Assembly (NCBI GenBank): GCA_964017045.1
Contig: OZ024794.1
Coordinates: 25,291,340 to 25,355,339 of the forward strand
DNA from: Omphiscola glabra
Lineage: Eukaryota > Mollusca > Gastropoda > Lymnaeidae
Direction of reading: 5' to 3'
DNA: 64,000 nt
Below the pieces are notes generated by a model that was not told where the DNA came from, did no database searches, and was given only the letters and a program-made list of their open reading frames with translations. Position numbers and translations under genes: made by a program. Below are positions 10,835-20,310 of this stretch, piece by piece (within the stretch, counting starts at the first letter, position 1; every line of letters begins with the position of its first letter).

Positions 10835-11856
10835 CACCACCCCCGGGTACAATTGTATGCCAACTCCCTACCACCCCGGGTACAATTGTAAGCTAACTCC
10901 CCACCACCCCGGGTACAATTTTAAGCTAACTCTCCACCACCTCCCGGGTCACATTGTAAGCTAACTCCCCACCACCCCCGGGTACAATTGTAAGGCTACT
11001 CTCCACCACCTCCTGGGTCCCATTGTAAGCTAACTCTCCACCACGCCCCGTCCCATTATAAGCTAACTCTCCACCACCCATGTTCCATTGTAAGCTAACT
11101 CTCCACCCCCCCGTCCCATTGTAAGCTAACTCTCCACCACACCCAGGGTGCCATTGTAAGCTAACTCTCCACCACCCCCAGGGTGCCATTGTAAGCTAAC
11201 TCTCCACCACCCCCAGGGTCCCATTGTAAGCTAACTCTCCACCACCCCCCCGAGTCCCATTGTAAGCTAACTCTCCACCACGCCCCCCCCCGAGTCCCAT
11301 TGTAAGCTAACTCTCCACCACCCCAGGGTGCCATTGTAAGCTAACTCTCCACCACCCCCGGGTCCCATTGTAAGCTAACTCTCCACCACCACCCCGTCCC
11401 ACTGTAAGCTAACTCTCCACCACCCCCAGGGTGCCATTGTAAGCTAACTCTCCCCCCACCGAGTCCCATTGTAAGCTAACTCTCCACGACCCCCCCCCCG
11501 AGTCCCATTTTAAGCTAACTCTCCACCACCCCCCCCCCGAGTCCCATTGTAAGCTAACTCTCCACAGCGCCCAGGGTGCCATTGTAAGCAAACTCTCCAC
11601 CAACCCCCCCCCCGAGTCCCATTGTAACCTAACTCTCCACCACCACCCCCCCGGTCCCATTGTAAGCTAACTCTCCACCACCCCCGGTCCCATTGTAAGC
11701 TAACTCTCCACCACCCCCGGGTCCCATTGTAAGCTAACTCTCCACCACCCCCCTCGGTCCCATTGTAAGCTAACTCTCCACCACTCCCCCGGGTCCCATT
11801 GTAAGCTAACTCTACACCCCCCCCCCCCCCCGTCCCATTGTAAGCTAACTCTCCCC
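10835..11856. repeat. about 35-bp C-rich minisatellite, about 28 copies
   Basis: Units share GTAAGCTAACTCTCCACCAC followed by a C run of variable length and GGGTCCCATT. Length variation sits in the C tracts. Long minus-strand frames (10926-11878) with ELAYNGT-type repeats are by-products of the array. Confidence 0.95.
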
Positions 11857-11884
11857 TGGTATAAGTGATCAGTGTCATCGAATG

Positions 11885-12165
11885 TTCGAATTTCCTTTAT
11901 AACGACATCATTTTAAACACCCCTTTGTAACACACCACCATTTTATACACCACTTTGTAACATCACAACACCATTTTATACACCCCTTTGTGACATGCCA
12001 CCATTTTATACACCTTTTTGTAACATCACGACACCATTTAAAACACCCCTTTGTAACACACCACCATTTTATACACCACTTTGTAACATCACGACAGCAT
12101 TTTAAACACCCCTTTGTAACATCATGACACCATTTACAACACAGTTTTGTAACATCACCACAGTA
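11885..12165. repeat. diverged minisatellite with TTTGTAACA and CACCATTTTA blocks
   Basis: Copies of ACACCCCTTTGTAACA alternate with CACCATTTTATACACC. Repeats are tandem but interrupted, with a period of about 30-35 bp. No coding potential. Confidence 0.85.
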
Positions 12166-12224
12166 ATGTCCAGTTATTTCTCACGCTTCTATCAATTTCA
12201 AAATTCAACGTAACTTTATAACAC

Positions 12225-12720
12225 ATTGTGATGTCCATCACATAACAATGTCTGTTCCATTGTGATGTCCATCACATAAAAATGTCTTTCCCATTGTGAT
12301 GCCCATCACATAATAATGTCTGTCCCATTGCGGTGTCTGTCCAGGGCCGGATTAACCATTAGGCAAAAAAGGCCCGTGCCTTGGGCACCAAGCGTTTGGG
12401 GGCACCACAAGTCCTCAAGAAATATTTTTTTTTTTTAATTTAAGTCCAGAAACAACTGAAAATTGAACAAGTGCTATGAAAATGTTTTCTTTGCATAATA
12501 TTGAACATACCAGCGGTCACGGTCAGTGAAAGATCAGTGGCCCCGAGCAGAAGGGGGCACCCATGTGGGCTTGTGCCTTGGGCACTAAAAATGGCTTAAT
12601 CTGGCCCCGTGTCTGTCGCATGATAATGTCTGTCCCATTGCGGTGTCTGTCGCATGACAATGTCCATCACTCAACAACATCTTGTCAAGTATTACCGTCT
12701 GCCACACAACAATGTCTGTC
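12225..12720. repeat. ATGTCTGTCCCATTG-type minisatellite, interrupted by a MITE
   Basis: Units with CCATTGTGATGTCCATCACA and ATGTCTGTCC occur from 12225 to 12340. They resume after 12609, on the far side of the insertion at 12341-12608. Confidence 0.8.
12341..12608. mobile_element. MITE with GGCCGGATTAA termini
   Basis: The left end is CAGGGCCGGATTAACCATTA. The right end is TGGCTTAATCTGGCCCC, its imperfect inverted copy. A second inner inverted pair, GCCTTGGGCACCAAG and TTGGGCACTAAAA, follows. The flanks repeat GTGTCTGT at 12333-12340 and 12609-12616, consistent with an 8-bp target duplication, although the host array contains the same string naturally. Confidence 0.75.
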
Positions 12721-12862
12721 TATCACACATAATAACGCCCGGCTCTTAACAGTTTCTGTGGCGTTCGAAATGTCTACCACAAACTGTTTTGTTATGATAG
12801 TACCAGCACATATTTTGTTTTATCAAATGGCAACTCACTGCGAAGACAATCCGGTGATCTAA

Positions 12863-13344
12863 AAATAGAAAATGTTTCAAAATGAAAATGTCATTGCATT
12901 TTATTACGCACTTGTAGTGTTCAATGTATCTGTTGCTGTTTTTTTTAAATACATATAATTGAATTCATGTATTTAATATTTACATTTTTTATTCATCTAT
13001 CAGACTCACACCATTGGAATCTTTCTTGTATGATATATACATATTGAATAATAATACATCTTTCAAACTATGTTTCAACTGTCTAGACTTGATATATAAT
13101 TTCGTAACAGTATGAAAGATATATATTTAAAGAACTGCCTATGGTGTAAATTAATGTAGATCGAGGAGTTTGGGGTCGTTGAATCAAAATCGATGATATT
13201 TGGAAAGAATCGAATCATTTCAAATGTCCAAAAGTCCAACTGGCCTCTAATATTAAAACCCAAATCTCACTCTCTCTTCCAATCTCACCCCCATCCATTC
13301 CCCTTTTGAAGTTTGTTACCCATTAGGAAATGAAATGTTTACAC
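12863..13344. other. intergenic, nothing recognised
   Basis: AT-rich sequence. The frame at 13075-13263 (-) has no recognisable domain. Confidence 0.4.
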
Positions 13345-13712
13345 CAGTGGCTCCCATCCTTTTTTGGATCGCGGGGGCCTTTTCATAATTAATGTTTATA
13401 GGTGTGCCCCCTACGCCTACCACAAACCTTTAGGCCTACCCTAAACCGAACCCTTTAGGCCTACCCTAATCCGAACCCGTTAGGCCTACCGTAATGCGAA
13501 CCCTTTAGGCCTACCTTAATCCGAACCCTTTAGGCCTACCCTAATCCTAACCCTTTAGGCCTACCCTAATCCTAACCCTTTAGGCCTACTCAATATCTTA
13601 AAATTAAAGTGTTTACCTGTTTAGGACTTAGACTTAGGACTTTCCTACAGCGACCGCGGAGCCCTTGATAAGTGCCCTAAGGGCAACGCGGGGCAACGGT
13701 TGGGAACCACTG
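13345..13712. mobile_element. hAT-like element with internal 25-bp minisatellite
   Basis: The left terminus is CAGTGGCTCCCATCC and the right terminus GGTTGGGAACCACTG, which are inverted relatives. The interior from 13420 to 13590 repeats CCTTTAGGCCTACCCTAATC about six times. Flanks show no exact 8-bp duplication, so the insertion is old or its edges are altered. Confidence 0.65.
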
Positions 13713-13789
13713 AATTGAACAATACCCCGTGAAACTCTTCCGAGAAAGGGTGACGTATTCTAACGCTAAAATCCCAGTTCTGTAGTGAC

Positions 13790-14315
13790 ATTTTGTTACG
13801 AGTGTGCCGCCAAGGTTTGGACAACACAGTGGTGTAGCTAGGTAAGTGCCGCAAAGGTTTGGACAACACAGTGGTGTAGCTAGGCAAGTGCCACAAAGGT
13901 TTGGACAACACAGTGGTGTAGCTAGTTAGGTGCCGCCCATGTTTGGACAAAACAGTGGTGTAGCTAGGTAAGTGCCGCCCATGTTTGGACAAAACAGTGG
14001 TGTAGCTAGGTAAGTGCTGCCCTTGTTTGGACAAAACAGTGGTGTAGCTAGGTAAGTGCTGCCCATGTTTGGACAAAACAGTGGTGTAGCTAGGTAAGTG
14101 CTGCCCATGTTTGGACAAAACAGTGGTGTAGCTAGTTAGGTGCCGCCCATGTTTGGACAAAACAGTGGTGTAGCTAGGTAAGTGCTGCCCATGTTTGGAC
14201 AAAACAGTGGTGTAGCTAGGTAAGTGCTGCCCATGTTTGGACAAAACAGTGGTGTAGCTAGGTAAGTGCTGCCCATGTTTGGACAAAACAGTGGTGTAGC
14301 TAGGTAGGTGCCGCC
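13790..14315. repeat. 42-bp minisatellite, about 12 copies
   Basis: Units share CAGTGGTGTAGCTAGGTAAG and CCCATGTTTGGACAAAA. The CAGTGGTGTAGCTAGG core resembles the terminus of the MITE family seen at 27319, so a MITE end may have seeded the array. The 42-bp period keeps minus-strand frames open (13645-14327); I treat these as non-coding. Confidence 0.95.
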
Positions 14316-16329
14316 CAAGCTAGACAAGTTTTCTCTTTCACCCCCTCCACTAAAAAATTCAGCAATTTATGAAAACGCCGCCCCGCAAAATCCCTTTTTT
14401 TAAAAACTGGAGCGGACCACCCCCGCCTCACAACTCTGGCGGACAACACAAGGACTCTGTTAATGTTTGTTAACACGTTCCATTGAATTAGATGTAAAGT
14501 TAAAAATAGAATTGAATGAAGAAACATCATTGTACATACAAAATAATCAAATAATTGCTGGGAAATTGTTGCGAAATTTGTTGCGACATTTTCATTCGGA
14601 GGCCCGGGGGGGGGGGGGGGGGTCATCCGTTGAATTAGCGATATGACTTAAAGAAAAAAAATAGAAATTGTATTCTAGTTGGATTAATTAGTTAATGGAA
14701 ACATCCGACCAAATTCATTTTTCTGTGGTTTCGACAGATTTGTTATGTTTAGGGGTCGTGCACCTGTTATATAATACATTTATATGCCATTTTTTTACCC
14801 ACCCTTACCTCTTATATCGTTATATAACATTTTCATTGACCCCCCCCCCCCCCAAATCAAACCGAATAAATTTAAAAAAAACGGAAAGAAGCACATTATT
14901 AGCAAATATCATATATATATAATGTGCTCATTATTATAAGTAAAACAAACATTTTAGTATCTAATAACTAATTTCGGATTAACTTTTTTAAAATATAAAA
15001 TAATTAAAGGAATCGCTATAAAAATACAATTGCGCCCCACCACATCTCCACCCCCACATAACACAATATAATAAAATGATAAATTACCTCACCCCCACAC
15101 ATACAACCCTTCAAAAAAAATCCCCTTCGCGTTAAATAATATGTGAACTGCCCCCCCCCCCCCCTCAACACCTCAGCTGCGGTGAAACTGCGATAATATT
15201 TTTCAATAATTATTTTATTTTTTGTGATAAACTCATTTCTTTGCGTCTTTGTCATTGCCCAGTGTTTAGTTGGCTGTCTTCATCGCAATACACGGAAATT
15301 AGTTTCGCAACTGTCTGTGTCAATCTTTGTTCTTATAAATGACAAGGACTCCCTAGGCGTAAGTTGAATTACTTAATTAGCTTATTCAAATTGTATTCAA
15401 TAGTTTTAAAGAAAGGCATCACAAATATAGGAGTCCCACGTGACATTCATTTTTTTCCATGCTCAAAATGAAGTCGTATTCATCAGATTGACCTAGATTA
15501 GAGACGGTGCGAAATTTTTTTTATTTAAAAAAAAAAGAAAGAAAAGTCACCTGTTAATATTTTCTATTTCGTCGAAATAAATGGTTCTCAAACGTTTCTA
15601 GGCCAACTCCCACTTGGCACCATAAACCCATCCCCAGCGCCGCCCCCCTCCCCCTGTGTTACAAACATTATTTATTCAGCACAACTGTGAGCACAACTCA
15701 GTAAGCAAGATACCAAAGCAAGGAAATGTAAAAATTGGTGTATATAACATGAACTTCGACTTTTTAAAAAAAATATTACTCTAATATATATATATATATA
15801 TATATATAAATTAATATTCTGATTTGGGCACTTAGTAATAGTAACTTACTTCTTCATCCCTTACACTGGCTTACTGTGTGCTTTTGGTGGGCTTAACAAA
15901 GTGATGCAGTTTCTTCAATGTCTGGTTTAAAAGGCAACCAAAACAACTCTCTTTAACACTTTCGTGCTTACGGCTTATATTTCTGTGCACTTCTTGAGCT
16001 TCATGATCCCTTTCCACGGTGCAAAATAGTGAAACGAAATTATCTTCTAAAGCCGAAACTGTTAGTACTATTTCCTAAGCTTAGACTTCAGCTTTGAATT
16101 AGTTATTCATCAAAACAACAGAATGTATATGCATCTAGAAATGGATTCATCCCCCCAAAATTTCAATAAAGAAGATCTTAAAATCGATCAGACAAATAGT
16201 ATGCATCGTACTAAAAACGTCATAAGATATTTAAGTACAGGAGTAGGGGTGCGGACTACATCGGACGACACCCTAACAGAAGGTGGCATCAAATGGAAAA
16301 ATGTACATAATATTTGACAATGTTCGCTC
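14316..16329. other. intergenic, homopolymer-rich; possible hAT end at 15583
   Basis: Long C or G tracts occur near 14606-14622, 14840-14853 and 15151-15164, and an alternating TA tract at about 15786-15808. At 15583 the string TGGTTCTCAAACGTTTC resembles a hAT terminus, but no matching right end was found. No gene is recognised. Confidence 0.4.
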
Positions 16330-16334
16330 AAGTC

Positions 16335-16640
16335 CATTTCAGAGCGGAACTAAGGACATTGCATCAGCAGGGTGCCACCAGATAAGGACATTACAAGACC
16401 CGTTTGCCACCAGATCATGAGAATAATGAGAATACAAGACCAGTTTGCCACCAGATGAGGACATTACGAGACCAGTTAGCCACCAGATGAGGATATTACG
16501 AGACCAGTTAGCCACCAGAAGAGGACATTTTGTCAACAGATCTGGACATTACAAGACCAGTTTGCCAACAGATCAGGACATTACAAGACCAGTTTGCCAA
16601 CAGATCTGGACATTACAAGACCAGTTTGCCACCATAGCAG
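16335..16640. repeat. about 31-bp minisatellite (ACCAGTTTGCCACCAGAT)
   Basis: Roughly nine units share GGACATTACAAGACCAGTTT and GCCACCAGAT, with point differences between copies. Confidence 0.9.
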
Positions 16641-16814
16641 GTTAGCATAAGAAAAAGGCACCTCCAGATCAGTGTGTCACTAAAGCAGGTCCCCCCCGCC
16701 GCCCCCCCCCCCAAGAAAGGGTCCACAAGACAGCACCGGATGCCATCAGCGTATATTGCCACGAGAAAAGGTATCATCAGATCAGCTTGCAGACAGAAAC
16801 GTTTGTAACCAGAG

Positions 16815-16965
16815 CAGTGTGTCAGAGCAGGGTAGCAGAGCAGTGTGTCAGAGCAGGGTAGCAGAGCAGTGTGTCAGAGCAGGGTAGCAAAGCAGGGTAG
16901 CAGAGCAGGCTGTCAGAGCAGGGTAGCAGAGCAGGGTGTCAGAGCAGGGCAACAGAGCAGTGTAT
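16815..16965. repeat. AGCAGAGCAGTGTGTC-type minisatellite
   Basis: Short units of CAGAGCAGGGTAG and CAGAGCAGTGTGT alternate in tandem over about 150 bp. Confidence 0.88.
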
Positions 16966-17658
16966 CCCCAGTGCTGACAGACTAAGTGAGGTCGATGGGG
17001 ATTTTCTAAAGGAGGAGTGTTGCCTCGCAAATTCACGGCACTCCATTACACCAACCCTGGTGACGCCACTTACTTTGTAATCCTGGGGAAGATGAAAAAA
17101 ACACCTCCCACCCCATTTGTCCCTTCCTTCTGTACGTCTGACGGGCTTGAAAATTGACCAATACCGCTAGTGAGCAGAGTCAATTTAGATACAAATTTAG
17201 AGTTTACTTTTTAATCAGCTTGACATCTCCCAGGAAATCTAAATTGATTTCATTGAAATCTGCTAATATTTCAGGCGAATGAGCGGGTGGTTTGGGGGGG
17301 GGGGGGGTAGCACTGAGAGAAGCATTTGTCTTTTTTGTTTAAATTAAATAGTTTCTAAAAGTTTCTAAAAGCGACTTATACGCACGCATTGTGAAAGTCA
17401 ATCAAATTTAAAATTTTAATACCACCATATTATTTGCGCAGAATGTAACAAAGTGGAAAGAAATTTGGAACTGAGCATTAAAAGATTATTATGTATAAGA
17501 TGAAATTCTTTGTACAGTCGCATTGCTCTTCTTTATGAAAATGAAGTTTATTTGACTTCTCCTTTATGAAAAGTATGAAAAGGACCAGAGATACTTTCAG
17601 GCAATTGACTCCGGTGGGGCATTTCAGATTGTCGGGGGGAGGGGGTAAAGTTAGTGGC
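16966..17658. other. intergenic, nothing recognised
   Basis: No exon or element identified. A poly-G run lies at about 17295-17307. Confidence 0.4.
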
Positions 17659-17834
17659 CAGAGGCGTAGCTAAGTGGTGACAGTCCCCGGGCACCAGACA
17701 AGCGGTGGCACCAAATAGGGCTTTGAGAAGGTTATTTAGTATTTAATGGTTCAAAAATATTTTTTTTCAGAAATGAGGGATGGGTGTAAAAGGAATCTTG
17801 TCACCTGACGCCACGCATGCTAGCTACGCCACTG
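17659..17834. mobile_element. MITE of the GCGTAGCTA family
   Basis: The ends are CAGAGGCGTAGCTAAG and CTAGCTACGCCACTG, inverted copies of each other. No exact target duplication is seen. It shares termini with copies at 4300, 27319 and 49974. Confidence 0.7.
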
Positions 17835-18317
17835 CCAGTTTCGTAGAAATCGGGCGGACAGGGGGTCTACCCAGATCTCACATTTTCTTCATTTTTAGGT
17901 GCGGCATTGTCGGAAAACTGCAGAGTTTGTATCTAGAAAGGGAGAGTGGCAAAAACTTTGGCCGTCAATGGCGTCACTAATGTAAGCTATGCCACTATGC
18001 AATGTATCCATCGACATCGAAATTGATGATAATTTTCATCGGGAATCGGGCAGAAATCGAGGGTGCCGATGAATCTTGAGTGGAGGTGGAGCCCACTCAT
18101 CAGAATATTCTTGATTATTTTAAAATCAAGAGATGCATTTTAGAGCATGCATGAATTTTATGATTCTATTGTGCTTTTTGATAGCTGGAAGGAAATTTTT
18201 AAGGGTTTGGGGGAAGTATTATGGCGCCCGCTGCCATACATAAACTCAATTCACTACATTTGTGGCTTGCCCAAGGGCAATCATTTGACACAAGCTTATT
18301 CAACCCCATACTGTAAC

Positions 18318-18540
18318 GTGCCAAATGACAGAGGAGTGAAGAGTGCGCATCACCAAAACCCCAGACGAAAACGGCTCAAAGGCAGACCCAGGCTTAGATG
18401 GATGTGTGATGTGGAAAAAGATCTACAGCAGCTGGGAATCCAAGCATGGAAAAGAAGAGTCAGGTCTGAGGGGAAGGAACTAGTGAGGCAGGCCAAAGCC
18501 CTACACGGGCTGTAGCGCCAACGGGGATGGATGGATACTG
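18318..18540 (+). pseudogene. LINE reverse transcriptase C-terminal fragment with GGAT tail
   Basis: The + frame within 18147-18515 includes RLKGRPRLRWMCDVEKDL and ends RQAKALHGL before a stop. This is the familiar C-terminal tail of RTE-like or related non-LTR retrotransposon proteins. It is followed by GGATGGATGGAT, a short microsatellite of the sort left by LINE 3' ends. No palm-domain motifs are present, so the copy is 5'-truncated. A second, more decayed copy lies at 40862-41130. Confidence 0.8.
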
Positions 18541-18894
18541 TAACATTGATCCAGGGGCGGGAAGGGGGTGCATCAATTTAGGGTGCTGAAGACAGTCGGG
18601 TGAATTCAAAATGCAGAGTTGCCTTTTGGCGCATACTTGAATTCGGTGTTGCTTTCAGACAATTTTTAGGTGGCATTTCAAATTTTGGGTGTGAAGCGTC
18701 AAAATTAGCCATAATAATCCCCACAACTGACTGATAAACGATGCTGCTGGACGCCGTCCATGGCTTGTCATGTAAAAGTTCTGGGATGGATGGGGTGAAT
18801 ATGCATTTGTTTTTGTTTTGTCTTTATACAGCTGTTCTTTATTACATACATGTATTTTATTTTATTGTCACGATTGTGTCTCTTTTTCTTATAT

Positions 18895-18972
18895 TTTTAT
18901 GTACAGCGCGGTAGCCCAGCCCTATGCTGGGGTACCGCGCTATATAAGACAACTAATAATAATAATATCACA
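18895..18972 (+). mobile_element. LINE/SINE 3' end: hairpin plus AAT microsatellite
   Basis: The string GCGCGGTAGCCCAGC at about 18906 is complementary to GCTGGGGTACCGCGC at about 18926, forming a near-perfect 15-bp stem with a 5-nt loop. It is followed by TATATAAGACAA and repeated AAT. A conserved hairpin followed by a short microsatellite is the layout of RTE/CR1/L2-type 3' ends. This copy is short and has no attached ORF. Confidence 0.6.
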
Positions 18973-18975
18973 GAC

Positions 18976-19684
18976 ATGTCTAACTCCACAACAATCGGAC
19001 ATTAACTACATTCACTACGGTTGTTTCGCTACGGTTGTTTCGCCTTTGAGGGCATGCTTTTTTCATTACCTTGTTCTTGTCCCTTAAAATGTTTTTGTTA
19101 ATTACAAAGTACACGAGTGCATTTAACAGACCACTGGATTTATTTTTGAAACATTCTACACTTAATTGTAGAGCAACGGAGGAGATGCAACTTAAAATAT
19201 TTAGGTGTCACTTAACCTTAAAGCTATCGTGTGAACCCAGAAATCCCCACGACTGCATGGGACCTCGAATAGTTTAGGGTCTTAAAGATGTGGACACTCT
19301 AATTATCGTCTTTCAATGCAAGTTGGGGGATGACAAAATCGAAAAATTTGCAGGTCTCGAAAGTTCAAGTGACGGCTCTGTTTGAACTTCTTGCATGATG
19401 CGAATATGTTTTTTTATATATCACTAAATAATAATTCAGCTTTTATTTTGTATTTTAACTTTTTTGGGGGGTTAATAACTTAATTATTAAATGAATCGTC
19501 GACTTCATTTTTTTTTTATACCATCATAAAAAATCACTGCTAACATCATTTTACATGCTCAATTCCAATTATAAAGAAAAAACGTACTTATAATAATTAC
19601 ATAGTGTACACACACCCACAACCTAAACCCCCCGGAGAGATTGGCTGAACACCCCCACCGCCTCCCAACTAAAAATAACGTTTA
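18976..19684. other. intergenic, nothing recognised
   Basis: AT-rich. Short open frames, including 19071-19277, have no domain. Confidence 0.4.
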
Positions 19685-19862
19685 TCGTATTTTACGGACT
19701 ATAAGACACACTTTTTTCTTCGAAAAATTGCCTCCGAAATTCAGGTACGTCTTATACTCGAAATTAATATAAATGTTTAAAATGATTTTTTTTTAAATTG
19801 CTTAAAAATTAAGGTGCGTCTTATAGTCCGTAGCGTCTTATAAGTCTGTAAAATACTGTATT
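19685..19862. mobile_element. palindromic MITE (TTTTACGGACTATAAGAC termini)
   Basis: The left arm begins CGTATTTTACGGACTATAAG and the right arm contains GCGTCTTATAGTCCGTA and ends TAAAATACTGTA, so the element folds back on itself. A second inner pair, GTACGTCTTATACTCG, makes the interior partly self-complementary. No ORF. Confidence 0.75.
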
Positions 19863-20121
19863 TAACTTCTCCCTTATTAAAAAAAAGTCGTTAATTTGAC
19901 TTCTGAATCAAGACTAAAAACTTCATGAAAAAAGCAAAGACAACTAATGATACAATACCAGTTAGGTTCGACTTGCCAGAAAAAAATGATAATCTCTATA
20001 AAAGGGCATTGTCTTCTGTAAATTTATAAAACGAAATATTCTTGTTTTAAAAAACTGAGACTAATGACAATCCATAATATTTACCGGTATCACCAGAGCT
20101 AACAACTGTTACGATCTAATT

Positions 20122-20310
20122 CAGGGGTCGGGAGCTTTTTTGTCTGAGAGAGCCATGGACACCACATATTTTGAAAAGTAATTCTGTGAGAGTCATGCGT
20201 TATGTTTAAAAGATCAAAGGAGTCTAAAGAAACATATTTTTTTTATAATCGAACATTTTTCTGCGAGCCAGATGCAGCCATCAATAGAGTCACAGGTTCC
20301 CGACCCCCTG
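20122..20310. mobile_element. hAT-type MITE, 189 bp, with 7/8 target duplication
   Basis: The left terminus is CAGGGGTCGGGAGC and the right terminus GGTTCCCGACCCCCTG. The flanks are ATCTAATT and ATCTAATG, an imperfect 8-bp duplication. Interior strings GAGAGCCATGGAC and GCGAGCCAGATG are also seen in related form in the 55965-57887 element. Confidence 0.85.

Noticed and set aside
10113..11878. Several frames of 80-122 codons on both strands
   Set aside because: All fall inside 27-bp and 35-bp minisatellites and give low-complexity peptides.
13645..14327. 213-codon minus frame with HLPSYTTVLSKHG repeats
   Set aside because: Generated by the 42-bp array; frames in other registers are equally open, and there is no start or splice context.
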